Shown piece by piece: positions 25,700 through 34,935 of a stretch of 64,000 nucleotides of DNA. Every line of letters begins with the position of its first letter. The stretch's first letter is position 1. This DNA is from Caldanaerobius fijiensis DSM 17918 (GTDB lineage Bacteria; Bacillota; Thermoanaerobacteria; Thermoanaerobacterales; Caldanaerobiaceae): assembly GCF_900129075.1 (NCBI RefSeq), contig NZ_FQVH01000001.1, positions 120,604 through 184,603 on the forward strand, given 5' to 3'. A program made the translations under genes and the position numbers. The notes under the pieces were generated by a model. It was not told where the DNA came from and searched no databases. It saw only the letters and a list, made by a program, of their open reading frames with translations.

Positions 25700-26554
25700 T
25701 TACGCATCTTTCATTATTTCCGTTTTATTAGGACTGTTACGTCCTTCCAGTATAGGCGGACGCCCCTCTAAAGCAGCCAACGATATTTCTATATCCTCCT
25801 CTGCTTCTTCAGGCGTCAAACAACCGACTGTTACCATATCACATGGCCGTATTGTATGCCATGAGAACGTCAGGCCTACAAATGGACTTACACGGCCTGC
25901 AGCCATGGGCTTAATGGTCATTACAGGCTTTTTTGCATTCCATATTATTTTGTGTATATACTCAACTTCAACCTGCATTAAAAATCCTATACAATTATAA
26001 ATCTGTATATACGTTTCCACGTCATATTCATTAAGATCAGAATAGACAATAAGTTCAGGCATATGGCAGGATAATCCAGGCACCATCCCGTGGTCACGTA
26101 TCATTTTTAAGTAATCTGGCAACCTTTCTATTGTCTTTTTGTTTTTGTTAACAAGTTGTTCCACAGAGGAATGATGAGGAAGGCAAAAAGTAGCACCTAT
26201 CTTCTTACTGAGAGCAATAACTTCTTCAGCTTCTTTGCGTGCTCTGGCGTTGTCATCCACATTGATTATAGGCGTATCGACGATTATCATTTTTTTACCC
26301 GTTCGGTCTTCCGCAGCTTTAACAGCATCAATTAATTGATCATTGCCTACAAAGGGTCCCATAATTGTGTCAACACCTGAGTTCAAAAATACCTCAAGTA
26401 TGCTGGTAATAGCCTCTGCTGTTCCATTTCGACGTTTTATAAGGGTATCGGCAGCAGGACTGGTATGGCTATAACCAAGAATCCAATTAGTCCCTATTAT
26501 CATCCTGGACACCGATACACCGCCTACATTAGTGCGCGGAAACATTTTCTCCAT
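25700..26554 (-). CDS. Uncharacterised TIM-barrel, aldo/keto-reductase-like protein
   Basis: 284 residues, soluble. The opening PRTNVGGVSVSRMIIGTNWI resembles aldo/keto reductases, and the middle (ILEVFLNSGVDTIMGPFVGN, KPVMTIKPMAAGRVSPF) has beta/alpha-barrel strands including a lysine in the position of a barrel strand end. The catalytic Tyr of true AKRs is not evident, so the reaction is unknown, and it could instead be an isomerase or lyase. It ends the unit mannosidase, isomerase, MFS, this gene, with about 74 nt to the MFS gene and a terminator behind. Context suggests a step in the same sugar pathway. Confidence 0.55.
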   Translation of the reverse strand: MEKMFPRTNVGGVSVSRMIIGTNWILGYSHTSPAADTLIKRRNGTAEAITSILEVFLNSGVDTIMGPFVGNDQLIDAVKAAEDRTGKKMIIVDTPIINVDDNARARKEAEEVIALSKKIGATFCLPHHSSVEQLVNKNKKTIERLPDYLKMIRDHGMVPGLSCHMPELIVYSDLNEYDVETYIQIYNCIGFLMQVEVEYIHKIIWNAKKPVMTIKPMAAGRVSPFVGLTFSWHTIRPCDMVTVGCLTPEEAEEDIEISLAALEGRPPILEGRNSPNKTEIMKDA

Positions 26555-26627
26555 ATTAAATATCCCCCCAAAATAATTCGATATATATCAATATAATTTT
26601 AACATAAATACTCTCTTTTGGAAAAGG

Positions 26628-27881
26628 TCATTTACGAGAAAATACATCGAACTCCTTTGCTTTAACACGTAATATTAGTAAAAACGCCAACCATGACATA
26701 AATAAAGTCAGTACAAATATCAAGACAAATAACATTACAGGATTCAATGTGTATATAAATCCCCCTACCGTCCCAGCCGGTATACTAGTAACAGTAATAA
26801 ATATAGTGGAATAGGAAATGACATTGGCCCTTTTATCGTCTTCTATAGAATTGGCCCAACATGTATCTATGTAAGGTCCCATTATAGCAGCACCTATTGC
26901 TCCCAGCAAGACACTAGCAATTAAGACTGCAAAACCTCTGGGCGGCGTAAATATAAACACCAAATTTGACCCGGAAATCAACATAAGGCCGTATAAAAGT
27001 GCTTTTCTGTCATCTTCACTTGCTAATTTAGGCAATACGGTATACAATGCTACTAAGGTCACTATAGCACTTAAACCAGGAAATAGTGAAACCATTTTAT
27101 CACTTATTTTTAGATACGACGTCAAATATAAATTGTAATAGGTAGACTTTAGTATGTATTGAAAATTGTTGAGTACCATGATAATTAATAATATGAAATT
27201 TTCCTTGTGGCTTACAATGTATTTTATGGCGTCTACTATATCTTTTACGGGGTCGTGATCTTTGCTACTTACCCTTTTCATCATTTCTAAACCTACAGAT
27301 GTTTCAGTAAGGTAAAAATGCCTTATTATTATAGCTATAAGTATAGCAATAAAACCTATTACCAGTATAATTCGGGTGGCGGTTATAACTCCGTATTTGG
27401 AAACCAGCAATCCGCCTACAGGTACAACCATTCCTCCTATAACAAAAACTACATTCTGAAATGTAAATATCCTTATCCGCTCGTCAGGCGCTGAATCATC
27501 TACTAATATACACCTCCAGGCTACCTCAGCTACCCTGACAAAAGAATTTAATATCGTCGCAATTAAAAACGTTATAAAGCTCTTGGACAGAGCCCAAACA
27601 ATAAAGGCCACACACCATGATATGATATCAAAAACAAAAATAGTAAGTTTTCTGCCAAATTTATTGGTAATAACCCCTGCATAAAAAGAATTTAAAAGCT
27701 GAGCTAAAAGCCCTATTGAAGTTATATATCCTATCTCCTCGGCGCTTAATCCTAGTCGATTCATGTAGATTGACTGATACGTCATAAACATTGTTATGGG
27801 TATGGTAAAAAGCGGATCTACAGCTATACTGATTCTTGCGTTGCGGTTAATCGACATAAAGCTTCTGTAAATATTTCTCAA
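26628..27881 (-). CDS. MFS transporter in the mannosidase region
   Basis: 417 residues with about 12 membrane helices. Motif A appears as GVITNKFGRKLT after helix 2. The N-terminus RNIYRSFMSINRNARISIAVDP and the LGLSAEEIGYITSIGLLAQLLNS segment resemble bacterial MFS groups often found with glycoside-hydrolase genes. The likely substrate is a mono- or disaccharide of the mannosidase pathway, by context only. Start is TTG at 27881 with gaggtg 6 nt upstream. It lies between a sugar isomerase-like gene and the TIM-barrel gene in one unit. A different MFS gene of the same length occurs at 44274-45527. Confidence 0.88.
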   Translation of the reverse strand: MRNIYRSFMSINRNARISIAVDPLFTIPITMFMTYQSIYMNRLGLSAEEIGYITSIGLLAQLLNSFYAGVITNKFGRKLTIFVFDIISWCVAFIVWALSKSFITFLIATILNSFVRVAEVAWRCILVDDSAPDERIRIFTFQNVVFVIGGMVVPVGGLLVSKYGVITATRIILVIGFIAILIAIIIRHFYLTETSVGLEMMKRVSSKDHDPVKDIVDAIKYIVSHKENFILLIIMVLNNFQYILKSTYYNLYLTSYLKISDKMVSLFPGLSAIVTLVALYTVLPKLASEDDRKALLYGLMLISGSNLVFIFTPPRGFAVLIASVLLGAIGAAIMGPYIDTCWANSIEDDKRANVISYSTIFITVTSIPAGTVGGFIYTLNPVMLFVLIFVLTLFMSWLAFLLILRVKAKEFDVFSRK

Positions 27882-27961
27882 TTAGCTCACCTCATCAGAT
27901 ACGTTTGATATATAACTGGTGAAAATTAATAGAGCATCCTTAGAGATAGGGTTTCTATTTA

Positions 27962-28753
27962 TTACATATATTTTTTGAGCAAAGCTATGGTCTTTTTTAT
28001 TCCTTCAATAGAATTTCCTTGACCTTCGTATTCTACCGACATATAACCCCTGTAATTATGTTTTTTTACTATCTCAATACACTTAGAAAAATCATATTTA
28101 ATCTGTTCACCCTGTTCATCAAACTCAAAAGTTTTCACATGCACCGAGTGAATATCAAGATCAAATATTTTATCTAATCCCTGATACCTTATTTCTGCCG
28201 GAAAATTATCAAAATCAGCGATTATCTTGAAATTAGGCCTGTTTACCCTCTCGAAAATTTCTATCATATTATCTGGATCAGAAGCAACACCATCGAAGTT
28301 TTCCATTAAAACATTTAATCCTTTTTCTCCGGCATAATCACATAGCTCTTTGAACGAATCTACTGTTATATTTAAATCTAACATACCCTCAGGTTGGAAA
28401 CCTGCATGAGGACGTGCTGCCCTACTTCCCAGATATGCCGCCCAATCTATCCACTCTTTTATCTTTTCTATATCCTCTCTTCGCTTTCCCTTATCCAGCT
28501 GCGAGATATTCCCTACATCGATACACATGTTTAAAACGGCTACACCATATTTATTTAATGCTTCTTTTATATTATCCATGTTTTCTCTTGTATTCACATT
28601 TTCTGGATTAGTGTTAGCATAGGTCATCCAATGCACCATTTCTACCATATCGATATCAAAAATCTCTTTTGCCACTTTAATCACATCAATCATGGTCATA
28701 CCGTTTTCTCTAAATGGCTTGTAAAAGCAGGAACTCACCATACTTAATTTCAT
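27962..28753 (-). CDS. Sugar phosphate isomerase/epimerase-like TIM-barrel
   Basis: 263 residues with the AP-endonuclease-2-type barrel of xylose isomerase-like proteins. Seen: NVLMENFDGVASDPDNMIEIFE with the metal-binding Glu, KIIADFDNFPAE with the Asp, IHSVHVKTFEFDEQGE with His, and YRGYMSVEYEGQGN with the last Glu, the four ligand positions expected for a divalent metal in this fold. Such enzymes isomerise or epimerise sugars, inositols or related acids. The gene is separated from the mannosidase gene by an inverted repeat, and the MFS gene follows after about 80 nt. Substrate unknown. Confidence 0.85.
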   Translation of the reverse strand: MKLSMVSSCFYKPFRENGMTMIDVIKVAKEIFDIDMVEMVHWMTYANTNPENVNTRENMDNIKEALNKYGVAVLNMCIDVGNISQLDKGKRREDIEKIKEWIDWAAYLGSRAARPHAGFQPEGMLDLNITVDSFKELCDYAGEKGLNVLMENFDGVASDPDNMIEIFERVNRPNFKIIADFDNFPAEIRYQGLDKIFDLDIHSVHVKTFEFDEQGEQIKYDFSKCIEIVKKHNYRGYMSVEYEGQGNSIEGIKKTIALLKKYM

Positions 28754-28787
28754 AAAGTTTCTTTCTCCTCCATTTGATTTTTTAGAT

Positions 28788-28833
28788 GTTTACAGAACCT
28801 CAAAATTATGATAAATTAAGAGGTTCTGTAAAC
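28788..28833 (-). repeat. 14-bp inverted repeat between mannosidase and isomerase genes
   Basis: gtttacagaacctc (28788-28801) and gaggttctgtaaac (28820-28833) are perfect inverted repeats around an 18-nt A/T loop. No T-run follows on the minus strand. It could be a processing or attenuation hairpin, or an operator. Confidence 0.8.
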
Positions 28834-28878
28834 ACTTATTTCTTCTACCGATGGCGCAATAAAATTCCGCCTATTTCC

Positions 28879-31800
28879 CTATTTAACGCTTAGTTTAAAT
28901 GTCTTAATTTCGTACGGTTTAATTTCGAAGCTGAAGGTATTGCCGTCAAAATCCAGCTCTTTTACCTCATTCTCCATAAGATCGCACTCAGCTACCCTTT
29001 CCAGCTGTTTAAAGAATGTAAACTTAACTTTTGTTCTCGTATTATAGCACTCATACATTCTAACAATAATATCGTCGCTGTCTTCTGCTTTCTTTACTAC
29101 CTCTACCACTACATTGCTCTTATCTACATTGAGCAGAGAAAGTTGTGCAGGCAGTGTGCCCTCATGAGGTGCTTCTACCTTTGCGTACATAGGACAATTC
29201 AGGTTATAAGCCATGGATACCACGTCAGCAGCCTTCCAATCTCCACTGTGAGGATACAGTGAATAAGTAAATTCATGTACTTCTCTATCCGCGTCAACAT
29301 TGGGTTGAGTTGCAGACTTTAGAAGCGTAAGCCTCATCACTGAATCCTTAATGTCGTGACCGTATTTGCAGTCATTTAACAAACTGACTCCATAGCCACC
29401 CTCTGATAAATCTACCCACTTGTGAGCAGGAACCTCAAAACGTGCATAATCCCAACTGGTATTCCAGTGCGTTGGCCTTTCTACATTGCCGTACTGTATT
29501 TCGTACGTGGCCTTGTCAGCATGTATATCTACCGGGAACGCCGCTTTAAGCAAAATCTGCTTTTCTTTCCAATCTATCCTGGTTGCAAAATCTATTCTGG
29601 GTATGTCGTTATAAATATACATGATTTGTTCTATAGTAGAATCCAGGAATTTTCTTTTTATCTTGAGTGCTGCTCTAACCGGCCCGTTTTCCACTACTTC
29701 AATACTCTCTACGTCATTGATCTCCCACATTTTTTCTTGATAGTATATATTTATATCCCATGCATCATAATTATGAGGTTTATCTTCAAAGGCTTGAAGC
29801 ACATTTGCTTTCTGGTTTTCTTTGAGTACCTGTCTTTCGTTTATTTTATCGTATATTGATGTTATATTACCGTTTTCGTCTAATCGAATATTAAAGAATC
29901 TGTTCTCAAATCCCGCCTTCCCTACATTAAGCTCGCTATGGCCTTCATTGACGATATCGCTTCTTTTCACCACATATGTCTTATAACCCTTGGAAGGAAC
30001 ATTTTCTGCGAAGAATATCACTTTATTGCCTTCTACTACTTGAGATGGCAGAAGCTTGTCCCCGTCATAAACCATAGCCCCTGTCCAACCTTGTGGTAGT
30101 TCAAACTTTACTATATCCGATCTCTCAAAGCTCAACTGATTAAACACTACTAAAGAAGTTTCACTTATGTTGATGTTTGAAGATATATTTTCCAGAGCTG
30201 TATTTACTATATCCCTACCTATGGCATTGATCTTTTCATACTGCTTTCTGGAGTCTTCATAGACTTCTTTGATGGAAGATCCAGGAATTATATCGTGGAA
30301 TTGATTGAGCAGAGTAATCTCCCAACATTCATTAATCTTATCCTGCGGATATTTACCTCCAACTAAAACCTTATTCATGGTGGAGAACAATTCTGCTTCG
30401 AGATTTAAAAACTCAGTCTTTCTGTTATACTTTTTGTTTCGCGCAATGGATGTATAAGTTCCTCTGTGATACTCAAGATACAGTTCTCCTACCCATTTGG
30501 GGAGTTTTTTATTTCCCCTGGTCCTTTTGTCCAACTCCTTGAAGAAGTCCAAAGCTTTACCCATCTTAACTTTTGGACATCCCGGTATGCCTTTTGCCAA
30601 TCTTCTGGCATTCTCCAGCATCTCTTTTGTGGGGCCACCGCCACCATCTCCGTAACCAAAACAGTTCAAGACCTGATTATTTATATCTTTTTGCTGATAC
30701 CTCTGCCAGCAACCCATCACCTGAGATGGATTTATAAACCCATTATATGTAGTAAACCAGCTTTTTTCTTCACCCTTTGTATAGTCTCTCGTAGATATAA
30801 AATGGGTCAAGACTTCAGTGCCATCTATTCCTCTCCACATAAATGTATCATACGGTAATTTATTGTATTCATTCCAGCTTATCTTAGTCGTCATAAAGTA
30901 ATCTATACCGCTTTTCTTGAGTATCTGCGGAAGGGCTGCGCTGTACCCAAATACATCTGGAAGCCATAATATCTTACTTTCAACCCCAAATTCATTTTTG
31001 AAGAAACGGGTACCAAACAAAATCTGCCTTACCAGTGATTCTCCTGAAGTAAGGTTACAATCAGCTTCCAGCCACATTGCACCCTCAGGTTCCCATCTGC
31101 CTTCTTTAACCATCTTTTTTATTTCTTCATACAGTTCTGGGTGATCTTCTTTAATAAATTTATATAACTGCGGTTGGCTGGACATGAAGATATATTCAGG
31201 ATACTGCTTCATGAGATTTATCACCGTAGCAAAACTCCTCGCCGCTTTTTCCCTGGTCTGAGCCAGTGTCCACAACCACGCCACATCTATATGGGTATGT
31301 CCCACGCATATCTCTATAACTTCGTCATTGCCACAGTATTTTTTATAAAATTCTTCTTCAAGATAATCGTTCGCATCTTTTATAGAAGCATAAAAACTCT
31401 CACTAAAAGGTTTTCTTAAGTCGATTTTATTTACCGCATCGGTCATATATTTGAGGATGTTGATACTCCTCAAATCCTCTTTATCAAGCAGCTTAGCAAT
31501 ATCCAGAGGTACTTTAATGTTATAATACAATTTTTCTATTTCCTTTTCCAGAACTGCTATGTTGCAATTCAATTCAACTAAACCTTCACTCATACCAGCA
31601 TAGGCATATAAGTCTATGTTATATACCTCACCAGCTTTAGCACGTTCACACAGCAATACTTCTCTGTGGTTGACATCCAATCCCTGGACCATCTTTCCAT
31701 TTACATAGATCAAAAATTGAGGATTTAGAGCATCCCACTCGCCTTCTCTTCCCGTAGAGAGATTAAAAACAACTGTTTTGCCCTCAAATTTCTCTGGTAT

Positions 31801-32016
31801 CACAACCTGGGTTTTAAACCAAAAGTGTTTATCTCTGCCACCCCATCTGTCACCTGTCCGGAATGTTTCCCAATCTGATCCATCGCTGTTTAATAATTCA
31901 TAATCTCCGTACCCACAAGGCTTTACCTTATATGACTCTATAGGGAGTCTCTCTGAATAAATGTAGTGTTTTAATTCTCTCAAAATTCTATCTATTCTTT
32001 CAATGGTAAAATACAT
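28879..32016 (-). CDS. Alpha-mannosidase, glycoside hydrolase family 38
   Basis: 1045 residues, standard for bacterial GH38. A beta-rich N-terminal part of about 230 residues leads into the catalytic domain with GHTHIDVAWLWTLAQTREK (His240, His242 and Asp244, zinc ligands) and WEPEGAMWLEADCNLTSGESLVRQ, whose Asp319 is the expected nucleophile. LWLPDVFGYSAALPQIL and the later ALNQFHDIIPGSSIKEVYEDS segment are also typical. The remaining 400 residues form the beta-sandwich domains. It releases terminal alpha-linked mannose with retention. No signal peptide is seen, so it acts in the cytoplasm on imported oligosaccharides. It follows the AraC gene, and leads the isomerase-MFS-TIM-barrel unit. 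Confidence 0.95.
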   Translation of the reverse strand: MYFTIERIDRILRELKHYIYSERLPIESYKVKPCGYGDYELLNSDGSDWETFRTGDRWGGRDKHFWFKTQVVIPEKFEGKTVVFNLSTGREGEWDALNPQFLIYVNGKMVQGLDVNHREVLLCERAKAGEVYNIDLYAYAGMSEGLVELNCNIAVLEKEIEKLYYNIKVPLDIAKLLDKEDLRSINILKYMTDAVNKIDLRKPFSESFYASIKDANDYLEEEFYKKYCGNDEVIEICVGHTHIDVAWLWTLAQTREKAARSFATVINLMKQYPEYIFMSSQPQLYKFIKEDHPELYEEIKKMVKEGRWEPEGAMWLEADCNLTSGESLVRQILFGTRFFKNEFGVESKILWLPDVFGYSAALPQILKKSGIDYFMTTKISWNEYNKLPYDTFMWRGIDGTEVLTHFISTRDYTKGEEKSWFTTYNGFINPSQVMGCWQRYQQKDINNQVLNCFGYGDGGGGPTKEMLENARRLAKGIPGCPKVKMGKALDFFKELDKRTRGNKKLPKWVGELYLEYHRGTYTSIARNKKYNRKTEFLNLEAELFSTMNKVLVGGKYPQDKINECWEITLLNQFHDIIPGSSIKEVYEDSRKQYEKINAIGRDIVNTALENISSNINISETSLVVFNQLSFERSDIVKFELPQGWTGAMVYDGDKLLPSQVVEGNKVIFFAENVPSKGYKTYVVKRSDIVNEGHSELNVGKAGFENRFFNIRLDENGNITSIYDKINERQVLKENQKANVLQAFEDKPHNYDAWDINIYYQEKMWEINDVESIEVVENGPVRAALKIKRKFLDSTIEQIMYIYNDIPRIDFATRIDWKEKQILLKAAFPVDIHADKATYEIQYGNVERPTHWNTSWDYARFEVPAHKWVDLSEGGYGVSLLNDCKYGHDIKDSVMRLTLLKSATQPNVDADREVHEFTYSLYPHSGDWKAADVVSMAYNLNCPMYAKVEAPHEGTLPAQLSLLNVDKSNVVVEVVKKAEDSDDIIVRMYECYNTRTKVKFTFFKQLERVAECDLMENEVKELDFDGNTFSFEIKPYEIKTFKLSVK

Positions 32017-32115
32017 CTAATCACTCCTCACCTAAAATATAAATATATTCATTTTTTTATTATACAATAATGTAGAATCATAAAAATTCAAATATTGGAC
32101 TTGTTTTTAAGATTT

Positions 32116-33006
32116 TTAGACATTTTTAACATTGTTCCTATACACCCCTGGCGGATATCCTTCTTCTCTTTTGAAAAATTGATTAAAATAATACTCGCTA
32201 GAAAAACCCAGTACATTGGCGATTTCTTTAATGCTCAATCCTGTATTTTTTAATAAATCTTTGGCCTTTTTAAGCTTTATAGAATTGATCAAACTTTTAG
32301 TAGAACCACCTGTCTTTTTTCTCACTATCCTGCACACCTGTTTATCGCTTAAATGCATGTAGTTCGCTATATCCACTGTTGTAATATTGCTTGAAATATT
32401 ATCTTCGATAAATTTTTCAATCATAGTAAACCTATAATCATCCTCCTTCGCCTTTAACGGAACGTTATACGTCACCACACTATTTTTGCTTATAGCCCTT
32501 GTAGCCATAGTTATTATTATAGAAGCCAAACATTTTATATTGTTGTAAAAACCAATTTTTTGGTTGTCTGCTTCTTCCAATGCTAGATTAAAATATTCTA
32601 TAGCGTTATAACAATCCTTGATAGGTATACAACTTGCAGATGATAACACTTTAAGAATATTATCCGCTTCAGAAAAACCGTTATCCATTTTCATTTTCTT
32701 AAAATCACAATTTATACTGTACTCAACATAATGTCCATTTCCAATAGATTTTTGTTCATGGTATATACCAGGAGCCGTTACATAAAATTCCCCTTCTCTA
32801 GCCACAAATTGTCCATCATCCAGTACCACAATACAAGCACCCGACGAGACAAAGTGAAATTCAAAGCTAGAATGAGTATGTCTGTTGATACTCCAAACCC
32901 CATTTAAGTCCATTACTCTAAACCACAAAATGTCAACGACTATGTTATCTATGGTTATCTGGATATCCAATTCCGACAACTTTTTTGATGCTTTGACAAT
33001 ATCCAT
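32116..33006 (-). CDS. AraC-family transcriptional regulator
   Basis: 296 residues. The N-terminal half is a cupin-like sensing domain (WSINRHTHSSFEFHFVSSGACIVVLDDGQFV, with GEFYVTAPGIYHEQ). The C-terminal double helix-turn-helix is seen as NITTVDIANYMHLSDKQVCRIVRKKTGG and TGLSIKEIANVLGFSSEYYFNQFFKREEG, ending GYPPGVYRN. It probably senses a sugar and activates the mannosidase unit, which starts about 100 nt downstream with a TATAAT box (32064-32059) but no good -35 box, as expected for an activator-dependent promoter. An inverted repeat at 33098-33113 lies in its own upstream region. Confidence 0.93.
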   Translation of the reverse strand: MDIVKASKKLSELDIQITIDNIVVDILWFRVMDLNGVWSINRHTHSSFEFHFVSSGACIVVLDDGQFVAREGEFYVTAPGIYHEQKSIGNGHYVEYSINCDFKKMKMDNGFSEADNILKVLSSASCIPIKDCYNAIEYFNLALEEADNQKIGFYNNIKCLASIIITMATRAISKNSVVTYNVPLKAKEDDYRFTMIEKFIEDNISSNITTVDIANYMHLSDKQVCRIVRKKTGGSTKSLINSIKLKKAKDLLKNTGLSIKEIANVLGFSSEYYFNQFFKREEGYPPGVYRNNVKNV

Positions 33007-33097
33007 TATTATCCCTCACCAAAAATTACAAATGTGTTTTTACTATTTAACTTTATAATAATATAATACCATATAAAAGAGACGCTATTGTTTTTTA

Positions 33098-33113
33098 TAT
33101 AACATTTGTTATA
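33098..33113. promoter_or_regulatory. Inverted repeat in the AraC upstream region
   Basis: TATAACA-TT-TGTTATA is a perfect 7-bp inverted repeat, about 90 bp before the AraC start and among AT-rich promoter-like DNA. Candidate operator; which protein binds is unknown. Confidence 0.4.
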
Positions 33114-33120
33114 ATATCCT

Positions 33121-33152
33121 TAAAGTTTTAGTAATCTAAAGTTTTAGCAATC
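33121..33152. repeat. Tandem duplication of a 16-bp unit at a gene end
   Basis: taaagttttagtaatc and taaagttttagcaatc lie head to tail with one mismatch and reach into the stop codon of the deacetylase-like gene at 33151. The layout resembles the 19-bp duplication at 532-569. Confidence 0.85.
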
Positions 33153-34551
33153 AATCCTTCTCTGTCAAAATCGCAGGTTTTATAGTCCAGGCCTGAAGTT
33201 TTCCCAGGTTGATTAAATCTGGTGCTGAAAATTTTTCAGGAAATATAATCCAGTTCCAGCATCTACTGTCATCTGCTACACATCTGTCTATGCTGTATTC
33301 CTTTACTCTCTGTACCCCAATGCTAGATATTTCTTTTAAAGGCCTTTGAGCAATGTATGCCATCGTCATCAAAAACTCTCCTGAATTAACATTAAGGTCC
33401 CCTACTGGTATCATATCAGGAACCCTATTGTGAGCCTCCATATAATTCCATGCCCACTGACATGCTTTTTTCATACTTTCCAAGCTTACTATCTTTCCAG
33501 CGTTAGACTCTCGATTATCTATTATCGGGCAATCGATAAATTTAGCCTTTAAACGAGCTTTGCCATCACTGGCTATGTACCCTGCCAAAAGATAAAACAC
33601 TTCCGCAGGAGACAATGCCCACTTGTCCTGTGCTACCCAATCTATCCTACCTTCTAAAGCCTCTGCAATGTGCATTATTTCTTCAGGTCCGAAATATATA
33701 TCCCTTGATCGGTCTTTATAATGAGATGTTAGTTCACTGGCAGTAACGGCCACTACATCGCATTGAGATGCTATAAAGCTGACGTATTGGCTGAAATTAT
33801 AAAAATCTTTTTCCATTACATCCGCAGGCCTGGGGTTCGGTAACTTTAATTTATCATCAGGAGCGTTTACACCTCTTGCATAATTGATTCCATCCCAGAA
33901 CTCCGAAGTATTAAATTCACATGGATGGTAGTATATGCTTATAGTGCCACCGCCTCTGCTTCTCAATCTGTTGTAAACTTCCATAAATTTCTCTTTAGCC
34001 TTTTCGAGATATTCGTCCTTACCTCCCAGCTGCATCCTTATACAGTTTTCACCCATGTTAAATACGTGGAGGAGCCCACCATACCAGAAAGGTTGATTAC
34101 CCAATCCTATATGTATACCCTCATCCAAGTATACTGGCACGTTCCACTTTCGCAGTGTCTTGTAGCATTGCGGGGCCCATGCTGCACCCGGTTGACCGTA
34201 GCAAGAAGGTTGCACCTTAAATATACCCATCAAATCCTTAAGTCCATCTCCTTCCATTTTCTCAAATTCTTCAGCCCCTCTCTCAAGGTCAAGCCCCCTT
34301 AAATACTCCGTGACCACCGGATGTTTACTGTGGTAATTGCTATGATACCCTATTTCATTATCCTTGAGAGCTTTTATGACATCATATCTTCCTCTCCTTT
34401 GCAAAACCCTGGCTTTTTCTCCTACCACTTTAAATGTAGCTTTAAACCCATTTACAGTAAAAATATTAGCTAATCTGAGAGCAGAATCATCGCTCTCAGG
34501 AGTTATGTAATCTTCAGTATCAAACCAAAACACAACCAACACCTTAGACAT
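33151..34551 (-). CDS. NodB-like polysaccharide deacetylase-family protein
   Basis: 466 residues. The start KVLVVFWFDTEDYITPESDD has the D-T-E-D variant of the NodB motif TFDD, and EIGYHSNYHSKHPVVTEYL has the paired histidines that bind the metal. Further along, GGGTISIYYHPCEF gives the barrel strand with a later histidine. The last 200 residues (PAEVFYLLAGYIA; NVNSGEFLMTMAYIA) are a separate helical part that I do not recognise. Hydrolytic removal of acetyl or a related group from a sugar is inferred. There is no signal peptide, so it would act inside the cell. ATG at 34551 with gggggaagatataa upstream, which lies within the end of the truncated gene before it. Confidence 0.75.
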   Translation of the reverse strand: MSKVLVVFWFDTEDYITPESDDSALRLANIFTVNGFKATFKVVGEKARVLQRRGRYDVIKALKDNEIGYHSNYHSKHPVVTEYLRGLDLERGAEEFEKMEGDGLKDLMGIFKVQPSCYGQPGAAWAPQCYKTLRKWNVPVYLDEGIHIGLGNQPFWYGGLLHVFNMGENCIRMQLGGKDEYLEKAKEKFMEVYNRLRSRGGGTISIYYHPCEFNTSEFWDGINYARGVNAPDDKLKLPNPRPADVMEKDFYNFSQYVSFIASQCDVVAVTASELTSHYKDRSRDIYFGPEEIMHIAEALEGRIDWVAQDKWALSPAEVFYLLAGYIASDGKARLKAKFIDCPIIDNRESNAGKIVSLESMKKACQWAWNYMEAHNRVPDMIPVGDLNVNSGEFLMTMAYIAQRPLKEISSIGVQRVKEYSIDRCVADDSRCWNWIIFPEKFSAPDLINLGKLQAWTIKPAILTEKD

Positions 34552-34792
34552 TTATATCTTCCCCCTTCTTACACGTTTTTTTCTGAACTTCTAAAATATC
34601 ATCAAGGTTTTGTTCGATTATTACAAGTATATCTATATCGCTTATTTCAGGATTAAAACACCCCATCGCAAGAGAACCGTGTAAGTATATGCCCACCATA
34701 TTGTCTTTAAGACAGCATTTTACATCTTTCAATAATCCGTTTATCTGATTATGAACGTTTTCAGGGCAATTAAACCAACTGTACTGAGCCAT
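34544..34792 (-). pseudogene. Truncated ANT/AadA-like aminoglycoside nucleotidyltransferase
   Basis: 82 residues from the ATG at 34792 (aaggtg upstream). The start AQYSWFNCPENVHNQINGLL and GIYLHGSLAMGCFNPEISDIDILVII match the N-terminus of AadA/ANT(9)-type nucleotidyltransferases, including the GS and D-x-D metal site. Complete enzymes have about 260 residues, so roughly two thirds, including the helical C-terminal domain, is missing. The frame then ends as CKKGEDINV, which overlaps the ribosome-binding site and start of the deacetylase-like gene: a deletion seems to have joined the two. Resistance is not expected. Confidence 0.75.
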
Positions 34793-34935
34793 TATATACA
34801 CCTTCTCAAACATTCTTAATTTATCAAACACCTCTCGTTTATAGAGGGAGGACTCCTGTTTTATAACTTATACTATGATTATATTTAATCATTACCGTGA
34901 ACGCAACAACCGCAATAAAGCTATAAACGCTTAGT

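Noticed and set aside
29422-29859. Plus-strand open frame of 145 codons inside the mannosidase gene
   Set aside because: Antisense to conserved GH38 sequence; the peptide is compositionally odd with no recognisable domain.
34544-34792. Functional aminoglycoside resistance gene
   Set aside because: Two thirds of the usual protein, including the C-terminal domain, is missing.
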